Shown: positions 7,611-15,989 of the stretch, one piece after another | Numbering within the stretch: position 1 is the stretch's first letter | Layout: each line of letters starts with the position of its first letter | From: Bacteroidaceae bacterium | Lineage (GTDB): Bacteria > Bacteroidota > Bacteroidia > Bacteroidales > Bacteroidaceae | DNA: 44,647 bases | Assembly (NCBI GenBank): GCA_017960985.1 | Contig: JAGCYD010000021.1 | Span: 1-44,647, forward strand | Reading direction: 5' to 3' | Made by a program: the position numbers and the translations under genes | The notes under the pieces: model-generated | Database searches by the model: none | What the model saw: the letters and a program-made list of their open reading frames with translations, nothing else | Told to the model about the DNA's origin: nothing

Positions 7611-9932
7611 ATGAATACTATGAAGAACTTTCGTTTGACCATCTTTGCCTTATTTTTGGCTGTGAGTGGTTTGCTTCGTGCGAGTGAGGCGAGTGAGGTG
7701 CTATCCTTGATTGAGAAGGTGAATAATTATTGGCAGGCGAACAACTCGCCCAATCAGCGTGCCTTTTGGGACAATGCTGCCTATTACACGGGTAATATGG
7801 AGGCGTACAGACTGACGGGGCGTGCCGAGTGGTACGAATATGCGGACCGCTGGTGTCGTCACAACGAGTGGAAGGGTGCGAAGTCGAACGATAAACAGAA
7901 CTGGAAATACCAGTGGTATGGCGAAGGACAGGATTTTGTACTATTCGGCGACTGGCAGATATGTTTCCAAACTTACATTGATATGTATCGCTTGGTGCCG
8001 ACTGCATATAAGGTGGAGCGAGCCAAAGAAGTGATGTCCTACGAATGTAGTATGGCGGACAATAAGTTCTGGTGGTGGGCTGATGCACTTTATATGGTGA
8101 TGCCAGTGATGACGAAGATGTATCTACTGACGGGGGACGAAATGTATTTGGATAAGTTGTATGAGAACTTTCTGTGGAGCGATTCGCTTATGTGGGACGC
8201 TGATGCGCAGTTGTACTACCGAGACGGAAAATATATCTGGCCGAAGGTGACTACCTCGTGTAACGGCGGAAAGAGTTTCTGGGCGCGTGGCGACGGATGG
8301 GTACTGGCGGGACTGGCGAAGGTGTTGGCGGACATGCCGAAGGACTATCGTTACCGCGAGATATTCGTCACTCGTTTCCAGCAATTGGCGGAGGGCGTGG
8401 CGCGCTGTCAGCGTCCTGACGGGTACTGGAGCCGTTCGATGCTTTGCGAAGAGGATGCTCCGGGGCCAGAAACAAGCGGTACTGCTTTCTTCTGCTATGG
8501 TCTGGAGTGGGGCGTGAATCATGGTTATCTGGACAAGGCGAAGTATGGAAAGACGATTGAGAAGGCGTGGAAGTATCTGAGAGATGTGGCTCTGCAGGCG
8601 GACGGAAGCGTTGGTTTTGTACAGCCCATCGGCGAGAAACCGGACCCAACGAAGATAGTCGATGCGCGCAGTCAGGCTCCTTTCGGTACGGGGGCGTGGC
8701 TGTTGGCGGCTTGTGAGCGGGTGCGCTATGTGGACGGAACGACGGCCATCGGGACGCGACCTGGTGCTCCAGCCGTTGCGCAGAAGGCGAGACGGATGAC
8801 TTTCACCGTGAAGAACCCGACAGAGGATAATCGTCAGGATGTGGTGGAGTTGGATGCGCAGAGCGTGTTCCGCAAGTTGGATATCGGCGGTGGACGCCAG
8901 TTTGTTGTGCTGGACGGTGATTGTGTGGAGGTGCCTTACCAACTGACGCGCAACGGCAAGATTCTAGTACAAGTATTTGTCGCTCCGAAGTCTTCAGCGG
9001 TGTTCACCATCGTCACGGGCGAGCCCGGGGTGTATCGGCTGGATTGCAACGGGCGCGTGTATCCCGACAGAGAGGACGACCTGACCTGGGAGAATGACAA
9101 GAATGCGTGGCGTTTCTACGGCCCGAAGATGTATGGGCGGGGCGTGTCTGGCTTTGATATATTCACGAAGAATGTCCCGTATCCTGTGCAGGATGCACTG
9201 TATCACAACGAACTGACGAGTTACGGAGTGAACGAACGACTGAAGCGGCAGGGGCGCGGTGGCGAGTGGGCGCAGATTCATCGCGATGTGTACACCTATC
9301 ATCGCGACAAGGGGCAGGGCATGGATGCCTACACGGTTGGCGCTACGCTGGGCGCGGGGGCTCCTGCGACGGTAGACGGTAACGGCCTGGTGATGTCCGA
9401 TGTGTACGAAAAGGCGGAGATTATGGAGAATGGTCCGCTGAGGTTTGTCGTGCGCGAGACGATGTTCCCGGGTGCCGACGGGGTGGTGGAGACGCGCCTC
9501 ATCAGTCAGGACCGCGGTTCACATCTGGCGCGTTGTGAGGTGAGTTTCGATGCGGAGCAGACGCGGCAGGTGGCCGCAGGTATCGTGGTGCACAAGAGCC
9601 AGCCGGCGACTTACACGATAAACAAGCGGATGGGCTATGTGACTTACGCCGATGCGCTGGACACGCCCGAGGGGCAGAACGGACAGTTGTACATCGGTTT
9701 GCTGTTCCCAGGACGGATGAAGTCGATTAAGTACCAGTCGCTTGACAAGGAACGGGCGGGCGGCATCGGTCATGTACTGGGGCAGACGACCTATTCGCCT
9801 GGCGCACCTTTTGTTTACTACTTCGGCACGGGATGGAGCAAATACGATGTACCCTCGCAGGGCGTGTGGGATGCTCTGATGCAGGACTATGTCAAGAGGC
9901 TATGTCACCCGCTTGTAGTCGAGATAATGTAA
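7611..9932 (+). CDS. GH105-like unsaturated rhamnogalacturonyl hydrolase with C-terminal DUF4861
   Basis: A secreted two-domain protein of 773 aa with a signal peptide of ~24 residues. Residues ~25-395 form an (alpha/alpha)6 barrel of the GH88/GH105 type. The acid/base aspartate is probably D158 in WWWADALYM, and FWARGDGWVLAGL (224-236) is the conserved RG(N/D)GW block. This family hydrates and cleaves the unsaturated uronyl end left by pectate or rhamnogalacturonan lyases. Residues ~405-773 match my memory of DUF4861, which often accompanies pectin-degradation enzymes. No SusC/SusD genes or lyases lie next to it, so it stands outside a recognisable PUL. The gene is noticeably richer in G+C than its neighbours. 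A second ATG at 7620 is an alternative start. Confidence 0.85.
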   Translation: MNTMKNFRLTIFALFLAVSGLLRASEASEVLSLIEKVNNYWQANNSPNQRAFWDNAAYYTGNMEAYRLTGRAEWYEYADRWCRHNEWKGAKSNDKQNWKYQWYGEGQDFVLFGDWQICFQTYIDMYRLVPTAYKVERAKEVMSYECSMADNKFWWWADALYMVMPVMTKMYLLTGDEMYLDKLYENFLWSDSLMWDADAQLYYRDGKYIWPKVTTSCNGGKSFWARGDGWVLAGLAKVLADMPKDYRYREIFVTRFQQLAEGVARCQRPDGYWSRSMLCEEDAPGPETSGTAFFCYGLEWGVNHGYLDKAKYGKTIEKAWKYLRDVALQADGSVGFVQPIGEKPDPTKIVDARSQAPFGTGAWLLAACERVRYVDGTTAIGTRPGAPAVAQKARRMTFTVKNPTEDNRQDVVELDAQSVFRKLDIGGGRQFVVLDGDCVEVPYQLTRNGKILVQVFVAPKSSAVFTIVTGEPGVYRLDCNGRVYPDREDDLTWENDKNAWRFYGPKMYGRGVSGFDIFTKNVPYPVQDALYHNELTSYGVNERLKRQGRGGEWAQIHRDVYTYHRDKGQGMDAYTVGATLGAGAPATVDGNGLVMSDVYEKAEIMENGPLRFVVRETMFPGADGVVETRLISQDRGSHLARCEVSFDAEQTRQVAAGIVVHKSQPATYTINKRMGYVTYADALDTPEGQNGQLYIGLLFPGRMKSIKYQSLDKERAGGIGHVLGQTTYSPGAPFVYYFGTGWSKYDVPSQGVWDALMQDYVKRLCHPLVVEIM

Positions 9933-9951
9933 ATCCTTTTTGTGAAAACCT

Positions 9952-9980
9952 TGCCGCCTGCACAACCAAAGTAGGCGGTA
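9952..9980. terminator. Weak hairpin between convergent genes
   Basis: CCGCCT (9954-9959) pairs with AGGCGG (9973-9978), with possible extension by a G-T and a T-A pair, around a 13-nt loop. No T-run follows on either strand, so terminator function is uncertain. It is the only structure I see between the GH105 gene and the histidine phosphatase. Confidence 0.3.
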
Positions 9981-9983
9981 CAT

Positions 9984-10544
9984 TCAGTTTGCCGTGGTGC
10001 CGACCTCCTGCGTGACGACCGTGAACTCCTGGCCTGGAGAGAGCGTCAGTGTGCGGATTTCGGCATTGTCCATGCGCGGAATGTCGTGGATGTCGGCATG
10101 GTGAAACACGCTCTGCAGCACGCGCAGGAACAGCCCGTGGCTGACTGCCAGAATGGTTTCCCCATCGTGCTCGCGGGCAAGTTTCGTCAGGAATCGGATG
10201 GCGCGGTCGGACACCTGCTCCATCGTCTCGGCGTTGGGGTCGTCGATGGCGCGGCTGATGTTGATGTACGGCTCGCCCGTGTATTTGCCGAAATCGCGCT
10301 CGCGCAACAGAGGTTCCGTAATGAAGTGCCCGCCGTGCGGCTCGCTGATGATGGCGGCCGTGTCCGTAGCACGCTTCAGGTCGCTGCTGACAATGAGGTC
10401 AATCCGCGTGTCCTTCAGTTGCTCCCGCATCTGCCGGGCCTGACTGATGCCTTCCTCCGTGAGGTGTCCCGGAATCTGTCCCTGTAGGATGCGGGCGACA
10501 TTCTCTTCCGTCTGCCCGTGTCTGGCAATGAGAAGCGTAATCAT
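9984..10544 (-). CDS. Histidine phosphatase superfamily protein (phosphoglycerate mutase-like)
   Basis: A 186-aa phosphatase of the RHG superfamily. The phospho-accepting histidine is H9 in LLIARHGQTEEN, and a second catalytic histidine is in ILAVSHGLFLRVL. Between them lie the usual GxLTEEG, SDLKRATDTA and LLRERDFG blocks. The superfamily includes phosphoglycerate mutases, alpha-ribazole phosphatase and broad-specificity phosphatases. No cobalamin genes are adjacent, so the substrate is left open. The start is set at 10544 because MITLLIARHG is the family N-terminus; the frame's longer extension lies inside the preceding gene. It follows the DUF4270 gene by 1 nt, in the same operon. Confidence 0.85.
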   Translation of the reverse strand: MITLLIARHGQTEENVARILQGQIPGHLTEEGISQARQMREQLKDTRIDLIVSSDLKRATDTAAIISEPHGGHFITEPLLRERDFGKYTGEPYINISRAIDDPNAETMEQVSDRAIRFLTKLAREHDGETILAVSHGLFLRVLQSVFHHADIHDIPRMDNAEIRTLTLSPGQEFTVVTQEVGTTAN

Positions 10545-10545
10545 G

Positions 10546-11982
10546 TTAATTCTGATGGAACTTGCTGTACACCACCTGCATCTTGATTTTCGTGTCGCCA
10601 CCGACTAGTCGAATGCTGTTTAGGCTCAAGTCGTGGGTCACACTCACCTGCGCTCCGCTCGTGTTCGTACTCGTGACGACGGGGACAAGAACCACTTTGT
10701 TCCAGTCCTCGAGATAGGTGTCTAACTCTGCCTGCGAGATTTCGCCTTGTGCAAACTTCTCTTCCATGGCGGCCTTCTCGTGTTTGCAATAACTGAGCAA
10801 GCGGCAGATGTTGCTGAATGTGTATGAATTGTATGCGCTGCTGAACGAAGTCGTGTAACTGGTGCGGCTGTTCGAAACGCGATGCTCCGTGAAGAAGTCG
10901 CTCATGTCGCCCTTCCTCACCATCAGCAGTTCGCTCGGCGTCCCCAGCTGGTACTCGTTCTGCTCCTTGTTGTATCGCGTCAGCGTGACGCTCGCCAGGC
11001 TGATGCTGTCCGAGGCGTGTTCGTCGGCAAAGAGTTCGTCGATGGGCAGCGTCATCTCCGTGCAGATGCCGGCGGGTGTCTTCAGATAAGTGCAACTGTT
11101 GTCCGCCAGCAGCGTCTCCATATTGGCATTCGCGAAGTGCGTGCTCTGCAAAACCTCCGGCGTGGCAGCGAACCGCGTCACCGCATCATACACCTCGCCG
11201 TCGCCGTCAGCATAGCGGAAGAACAGGTTTATCGTACCCACATATACCGACAGCATCGTCCCCTTTCCGCCAGTAGTCCTGAAATAGAAGCCGGGGAATA
11301 CATTGCGGATGAAATAGTACGAGTTCTTGAAGTATTCGGGATGGCTGTAGTAAGCCTCCATGATGCGCTGTCCAAAAGACTTGGGCAGAACCACGCGCAC
11401 ATTTTTGCTGTATCCGTCGCCCGACAGCGTTTCCTCATCCATGTTGTAGTCGATGGGCGTGAACACGCGCGACGCTATAGGCTTCGCATCGGCAGGCAGA
11501 TACTGAGACAAGTCAATGTCCGTGTAATACACCTCGTCTTCCGATAGTATATTCTCGTTCGACAACTCGTACACCTCCACTTTCATGGGATTGTTCCCGT
11601 CACCGTAGTAGTCGCTGAAGAATAGGCGAACTTCGCACGAGTCGCATTGAACGATACCCGTCTTCTCCTCGCCGTCCTCGTCTCCCACCATATCTTCCTG
11701 CAGGGGGAAACTATAGTTCTCCAGTACATAGAACTGCGCGGCAAAATCTGCGGTAATATTTGTCCCTGTCTCGGGGTCGGTGATGCTGCCTAGGTAATTA
11801 ACCGTACTGCTGGCAAGCACAGGCCCCATCTCGATAGAGCGCGTAGTCAATTCGTAGGTCTCGGATGAGTTTGTGATGCCGTCAGACTCAGGGAATATAC
11901 CGATGTCCGAAGTATTGTCGTCGCATGCCGTCAGCGACAGCATGGTCAGCAACAGGGCTATACCTTTATATACAGGGCGCAT
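10546..11982 (-). CDS. DUF4270 family lipoprotein
   Basis: A 478-aa predicted outer-envelope lipoprotein. The first 20 residues, starting MRPVYKGIALLL, form a signal peptide with lipobox LTAC and lipidated C20. The mature start CDDNTSDIG, the text TYELTTRSIEMGPVLASS, and later FPGFYFRTTGGKGTML fit DUF4270, a Bacteroidetes-specific family of unknown function. The ATG at 11982 is chosen because upstream in-frame sequence has no signal peptide and overlaps the end of the GT5-like gene. The order GT5-like, DUF4270, next to divergent panC/panD, is one I recall as recurring in Bacteroidales. No enzymatic motif is visible. Confidence 0.8.
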   Translation of the reverse strand: MRPVYKGIALLLTMLSLTACDDNTSDIGIFPESDGITNSSETYELTTRSIEMGPVLASSTVNYLGSITDPETGTNITADFAAQFYVLENYSFPLQEDMVGDEDGEEKTGIVQCDSCEVRLFFSDYYGDGNNPMKVEVYELSNENILSEDEVYYTDIDLSQYLPADAKPIASRVFTPIDYNMDEETLSGDGYSKNVRVVLPKSFGQRIMEAYYSHPEYFKNSYYFIRNVFPGFYFRTTGGKGTMLSVYVGTINLFFRYADGDGEVYDAVTRFAATPEVLQSTHFANANMETLLADNSCTYLKTPAGICTEMTLPIDELFADEHASDSISLASVTLTRYNKEQNEYQLGTPSELLMVRKGDMSDFFTEHRVSNSRTSYTTSFSSAYNSYTFSNICRLLSYCKHEKAAMEEKFAQGEISQAELDTYLEDWNKVVLVPVVTSTNTSGAQVSVTHDLSLNSIRLVGGDTKIKMQVVYSKFHQN

Positions 11983-11989
11983 AGTGAAT

Positions 11990-12820
11990 CTATCCTTCGG
12001 GAGTGGGTGTCTGTCCTTCGCTCCACACTTTGTCGAAGAGGTCAGTATAATCTGTAAGTGTGTCGGAGGGCGCGTCCATGATAATCTTGTTTTGCTCCTT
12101 GGCGTAAGCAAGGATTTCAGGGTTCGGCTCCTTTGTGGTGAATGTCACGCCGTCGGAGTATTTGACGGCAAGTTTCAGCAAGTTAATAGGCGTAAGGCTC
12201 TTGCCGAACTCCTTAAAACACTTGCCGTCGGCATTCCTGAAAGCAAGTATATTGCCGAAGTCTTCGCTTGTGGGAAGGGTCAGTTTGTTGTCTGTCACCG
12301 TATAGACCACTTTGCTACTCTTGAAGTAAGGTTCTTCGGCGTAGGCCGTCTTTAGGTACACAGGAACAAGGGAAGAAATCCATCCTTGACAATGAACGAT
12401 GTCGGGCACCCAGCGCATCTTCTTTACGGTCTCCAGTACGGCACGGGCATAGAACACGGCACGGGCGGCATTGTCTGTATATTCCTTTCCTTCGCGGTCG
12501 CACTCAGCAGTGCGTTTGCCGAAGAATTCTTCTTCGTCGATAAAGTAAACCTGCATCCTTGTGCCCACAACCGACGCAACCTTCAGGATGAGTTGATAGT
12601 CGGTGTCGTTGACAATCAAGTTCATGCCCGAAATACGCTGTACGGGGTGCAGTTGATTCCTGCGCTCGTTGATACCTCCCCATTTGGGCATAAAAGAACG
12701 AATCTCCCGTCCTTGGTCGAGAGAGAGTAGGGGGAGTTCGTGTCCCAGACATGTCAAGTCAGATTTAGGGACATAGGGGTCTATTTCCTGAGTGACGAAT
12801 AATATCTTCTCCGCTTTCAT
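11990..12820 (-). CDS. Glycogen/starch synthase catalytic-domain-like protein (GT5 N-terminal half only)
   Basis: A 276-aa protein matching only the N-terminal Rossmann half of GT5 glycogen synthases: KILFVTQEIDPYVPKSD at the start, IRSFMPKWGGINERRNQLH, and DIVHCQGWISSLVPVYLK. Two things separate it from a working synthase. The C-terminal GT-B half is absent, and the KTGGL-type ADP-glucose loop expected after the first strand reads PKSDLTCLG. It is therefore probably a non-synthase relative conserved in Bacteroidales; annotation as glycogen synthase would over-call it. It is first in an operon with the DUF4270 lipoprotein, 7 nt downstream. Confidence 0.75.
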   Translation of the reverse strand: MKAEKILFVTQEIDPYVPKSDLTCLGHELPLLSLDQGREIRSFMPKWGGINERRNQLHPVQRISGMNLIVNDTDYQLILKVASVVGTRMQVYFIDEEEFFGKRTAECDREGKEYTDNAARAVFYARAVLETVKKMRWVPDIVHCQGWISSLVPVYLKTAYAEEPYFKSSKVVYTVTDNKLTLPTSEDFGNILAFRNADGKCFKEFGKSLTPINLLKLAVKYSDGVTFTTKEPNPEILAYAKEQNKIIMDAPSDTLTDYTDLFDKVWSEGQTPTPEG

Positions 12821-12842
12821 CAGTACACATTATTTAGCGTTG

Positions 12843-12850
12843 CAAAGTTA
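12843..12850 (-). promoter_or_regulatory. -7 element of the GT5-like/DUF4270/phosphatase operon
   Basis: TAACTTTG on the minus strand, 22 nt before the ATG at 12820. No good TTTG at the -33 position. Confidence 0.45.
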
Positions 12851-12986
12851 CGAAAAAAAACTGATATCATGCCCTTTGCCCTTGCTTTTATGGCTGCAAT
12901 TAACCTTTTTTGCTATTTAATGCCCTGTTTTTTTCACTATTTCGATATTTATGCGTTATTTTGCAGCGCTTAAAGGAGAATTAGCT

Positions 12987-13838
12987 ATGATACGTGTTGC
13001 TACGATAGCAGAATTGCAGACAATCCTCGACGGTGAACGCCAGCAGGGGCGGTCGATAGGTCTTGTCCCCACGATGGGGGCACTTCACGAGGGTCATGCC
13101 TCGCTTGTCCGTTGCAGTGTGAAGGATAATGATGTGACCGTTGTCAGCATATTTCTCAATCCCACTCAATTCAATGACCAGACGGATTTGGCAAAGTATC
13201 CTCGTACCCTCGAAGCGGATTGTGCCCTGTTGGAGCAATGTGGTGCCACGATAGCCTTCGCCCCGTCAGTCGATGAGATATATCCCGAACCCGATACACG
13301 CCAGTTCAGTTATCCCCCGACGGATACGGTCATGGAGGGCGCATTCCGTCCTGGGCACTTCAATGGCGTGTGCCAGATTGTCAGCAAACTATTTTTCATG
13401 ACAATGCCCGACAGGGCTTATTTTGGGGAGAAGGACTTCCAGCAGATAGCCGTCATACGCCGCATGGTGGAGGATTTAGGTTTCCCCCTTGAGATTGTTC
13501 CCTGTCCTGTTGTGCGCGAGGAGGGCGGCTTGGCCATGAGCAGCCGTAATACATTGCTGACGGCAGAGGAACGGCAGACGGCCAGCCAGATATATCAGAC
13601 GCTCTGCAAGAGCAAGGAACTCATGGGCGAAAAGTCTGTCGCAAGCCTCCACGACTGGGTGGTAGAAACCATCAATGCCGTATCGGGACTGAAAGTACAA
13701 TATTACAGCATCGTCGATGGCAAGTCGCTGGCCGATGTGCAGGACTGGAATGAAAGTGACGACATAGTAGGTTGTATCACAGTGTTCTGTGGCTCGCAAC
13801 CTATCCGACTGATAGATCATATTCGATACAAAGGTTAA
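12987..13838 (+). CDS. panC: Pantothenate synthetase
   Basis: Joins pantoate and beta-alanine with ATP hydrolysis to make pantothenate, the precursor of coenzyme A. The N-terminus has the adenylate-forming signature [10 protein letters not shown]. Family blocks [28 protein letters not shown] and MSSRN follow. The ATG at 12987 (283 aa) is preferred over the in-frame ATG at 12951. The upstream one lies directly at a -7-like TTATTTTG (12956-12963), while [11 protein letters not shown] is the family start. panD follows 4 nt after the stop and supplies the beta-alanine. An AGGAG lies 13 nt upstream, unusual here but perhaps coincidental. Confidence 0.95.
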   Translation: MIRVATIAELQTILDGERQQGRSIGLVPTMGALHEGHASLVRCSVKDNDVTVVSIFLNPTQFNDQTDLAKYPRTLEADCALLEQCGATIAFAPSVDEIYPEPDTRQFSYPPTDTVMEGAFRPGHFNGVCQIVSKLFFMTMPDRAYFGEKDFQQIAVIRRMVEDLGFPLEIVPCPVVREEGGLAMSSRNTLLTAEERQTASQIYQTLCKSKELMGEKSVASLHDWVVETINAVSGLKVQYYSIVDGKSLADVQDWNESDDIVGCITVFCGSQPIRLIDHIRYKG

Positions 13839-13842
13839 TGAC

Positions 13843-14187
13843 ATGATGATAGAAGTTTTGAAATCCAAACTGCATTGCGTTCGTGTAACTGAAGCCAATC
13901 TGAACTATATGGGCAGCATCACTCTTGACGAGGATTTGATGGATGCTGCAGGGCTCATTGCCGGCGAGAAGGTACAGGTGCTCGACAATAACAATGGCGA
14001 GCGGTTCGAGACCTATGTCATTCGCGGACAGCGTGGCTCGGGTTGTGTCTGCCTGAATGGTGCGGCTGCGCGTAAGGTTCTGGTCGGCGACACAGTCATT
14101 ATCATCTCCTATGCCCTTATGGACTTTGAGGAGGCCAAGCGCTTTACGCCCAAGGTCGTATTCCCTGAGAACAACAGGGTGAAGTAG
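13843..14187 (+). CDS. panD: Aspartate 1-decarboxylase proenzyme
   Basis: Decarboxylates aspartate to beta-alanine for pantothenate synthesis. The pyruvoyl cofactor arises by self-cleavage between G24 and S25 in [10 protein letters not shown], numbered from the first ATG at 13843. KLHCVRVT before it and NGAAARKV after it are the usual conserved blocks. The 114-aa length is normal for the uncleaved proenzyme. A second ATG immediately follows the first; the first aligns best with known numbering. It is coupled to panC, and yraN lies 34 nt downstream. Confidence 0.95.
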   Translation: MMIEVLKSKLHCVRVTEANLNYMGSITLDEDLMDAAGLIAGEKVQVLDNNNGERFETYVIRGQRGSGCVCLNGAAARKVLVGDTVIIISYALMDFEEAKRFTPKVVFPENNRVK

Positions 14188-14221
14188 GGGGATTCCCTCT
14201 TTTGTACAGTTATTTACGGGT

Positions 14222-14584
14222 ATGGCCACGCATAATGATTTGGGCAGATGGGGCGAGGAAGTGGCTGTGCATTATCTTGTGGATAATGGTTATCGCATAA
14301 TCCAGCGCGACTGGAAATCGGCTCATCGCGATATCGACATAATAGCCCAAAAGGGCAAGGTTCTTGTCTTTGTGGAGGTAAAGACGCGTCGCAATCGTCT
14401 ATATACCGAGCCGGAGACGGCTGTGGATTATAGGAAGATGCAGAACCTGAGGCTGGCCATGAACCACTATATTAAGTCTAATAGGATTGACAAACTTTGT
14501 CGCTTCGATGTGATAACCGTTATTGGAATGCCTGAAGACTCCAGTCCCGAGGTCAATCACATCGAGGACATACAATTGATTTAA
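14222..14584 (+). CDS. yraN: YraN family protein (UPF0102, nuclease-fold)
   Basis: A 120-aa protein of the UPF0102 family with a predicted PD-(D/E)xK nuclease fold. Visible conserved positions are GRWGEEVA (E12), HRDIDIIA (D39) and VFVEVKTR (E52, K54). The family is often near genes for RNA or DNA processing and its substrate is unclear. All catalytic positions are present, so it is not degenerate. It is last in the panC-panD-yraN run and converges on the DEAD helicase gene across the 23-bp repeat array. Confidence 0.88.
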   Translation: MATHNDLGRWGEEVAVHYLVDNGYRIIQRDWKSAHRDIDIIAQKGKVLVFVEVKTRRNRLYTEPETAVDYRKMQNLRLAMNHYIKSNRIDKLCRFDVITVIGMPEDSSPEVNHIEDIQLI

Positions 14585-14603
14585 TACTTTCTTTCTGGAT
14601 GAA

Positions 14604-14682
14604 CAATACTATTCCGTCGGCTCTCGCAATAGTATTGTAAGCCCCTTCGCAATAGTATTCCGTAGATACGCACAATACTATT
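14604..14682. repeat. Four-unit 23-bp repeat with palindromic AATA(C/G)TATT core
   Basis: The 10-mer CAATA(C/G)TATT occurs at 14604, 14627, 14650 and 14673, an exact 23-bp period with 13-bp spacers. The core differs only at its central base, which reads C, G, G, C, so units 1/2 and 3/4 can each fold as a hairpin. Spacers 1 and 3 both begin CCGT. The array fills the gap between convergent yraN and the helicase gene, and the helicase stop codon (14678-14680) is inside unit 4. It may serve as a transcription end structure or a protein-binding array. Confidence 0.8.
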
Positions 14683-15967
14683 GCTGTTTGTTGTTGTGCT
14701 GCTTTCCTCTGGGCTTGCCATTATTGGGCCGTGGCTTATTCGGCTTTTTGCCCGAAGGCTTATGACCTTTTGTGTGGCTGTTGAACTTACCGCCTTTGTG
14801 GGGCTTGCTATCCTTTTTGTATTCGGGCGTATCGCCCAGTTCGGCTGGAATGGGCTCGCGCGTGATGCTGTAGCCAAGGAAGTGCTCAATGGTGCGCCAG
14901 TAGGGCTGGTCCTTCTGACTTACGAGCGTGATGGCTGCACCTTCTGCTCCTGCACGGGCAGTACGCCCTATGCGGTGGACATAGTCCTCTGCGTCGTGGG
15001 GCACATCATAGTTGATGACAATCTGAATATCGTCAATGTCGATGCCTCGTGCCACAATGTCGGTTGCCACGAGAATGTTTATCTTCTGACTCTTGAAGCG
15101 GAACATGACATCGTCGCGCTCACTCTGTTGCAGGTCGCTGTGCATGGCTCCGACATTGAAGCCCTCGCGATGGAGAGAGATGCTAAGGTCCTTGACCTTC
15201 AGTTTGGAGCCTGCGAATATGATAACACGACGGGGCTCGCGCTGTTGGAATATGGACTTGATGATGCCGAGTTTCTGTCCTTCGTAGCAGATGTAAGTGC
15301 TTTGATGGATGCCGTCGGCTGGGCGCGACAGGGCAAGAGTTACTTCCACGGGGTTGCGCAAAATGGTCTTGGCAAGTTCGCCAATCTTTTCGGGCATCGT
15401 AGCAGAGAACATGATGGTCTGCCGTTCCGTAGGCAGGTATTTGGCAATCTGCATGATGTCGTCGGCGAATCCCATATCCAGCATACGGTCGGCTTCGTCG
15501 AGTATGAAGAAAGAAATGCGTGAGAGGTCGATATTGCCTAAGGCCAAATGACTGATGAGCCGGCCCGGTGTGGCAATGATAATACTGGCTCCCGTGTCGA
15601 AGCCACGCTTCTCTTGCTCGTAACGAATACCGTCGTTGCCGCCATATACCGCTACGCTACTGATGCCGTCGAGGTAATAGGCAAAGCCCTGCATGGCTTG
15701 GTCAATTTGCTGCGCCAGTTCGCGTGTGGGCGACATAATGACGCAATTGATGGCATCCTTAGGGTAGTTGCCCTCGCTGAGCATAGACAATACGGGGAGC
15801 AAATAGGCTGCTGTCTTTCCCGTACCCGTTTGGGCAATGCCCATCAGGTCGCGTCCCTCGAGAATGGGCGGTATGCTGTGTTCCTGGATAGGTGTTGTAT
15901 CAGTAAAATTCATGTCGTCGAGTGCATCGAGCACGCCGTCGCATAAAGGTAAGTCGTAGAAATCCAC
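14678..15967 (-). CDS. DEAD-box RNA helicase (RhlE-like)
   Basis: An ATP-dependent RNA helicase of 429 aa, likely acting in ribosome assembly or mRNA turnover. Motifs in order: Q motif (TPIQEHSIP), Walker A AQTGTGKT, PTRELAQQ, ATPGRL, DEAD in ILDEADRMLDMGF, SAT in FSATMP, then ATDIVARGIDID and HRIGRTARAG. The last ~55 residues are a Lys/Gly/Asn/Pro-rich basic tail typical of RhlE-type proteins and suited to RNA binding. It is the last gene of the lon-tgt-lptG-helicase run, 22 nt after lptG. Confidence 0.93.
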   Translation of the reverse strand: MDFYDLPLCDGVLDALDDMNFTDTTPIQEHSIPPILEGRDLMGIAQTGTGKTAAYLLPVLSMLSEGNYPKDAINCVIMSPTRELAQQIDQAMQGFAYYLDGISSVAVYGGNDGIRYEQEKRGFDTGASIIIATPGRLISHLALGNIDLSRISFFILDEADRMLDMGFADDIMQIAKYLPTERQTIMFSATMPEKIGELAKTILRNPVEVTLALSRPADGIHQSTYICYEGQKLGIIKSIFQQREPRRVIIFAGSKLKVKDLSISLHREGFNVGAMHSDLQQSERDDVMFRFKSQKINILVATDIVARGIDIDDIQIVINYDVPHDAEDYVHRIGRTARAGAEGAAITLVSQKDQPYWRTIEHFLGYSITREPIPAELGDTPEYKKDSKPHKGGKFNSHTKGHKPSGKKPNKPRPNNGKPRGKQHNNKQQ

Positions 15968-15989
15968 AGTTGTAACTATATATTGAGAT

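Noticed and set aside
9984-10544. Naming the histidine phosphatase CobC
   Set aside because: The superfamily is clear, but no cobalamin genes are in the window and the motifs do not separate CobC from other members.
14604-14682. CRISPR array
   Set aside because: Repeats are only 10 bp, spacers 13 bp, orientation of the core varies and no cas genes are present.
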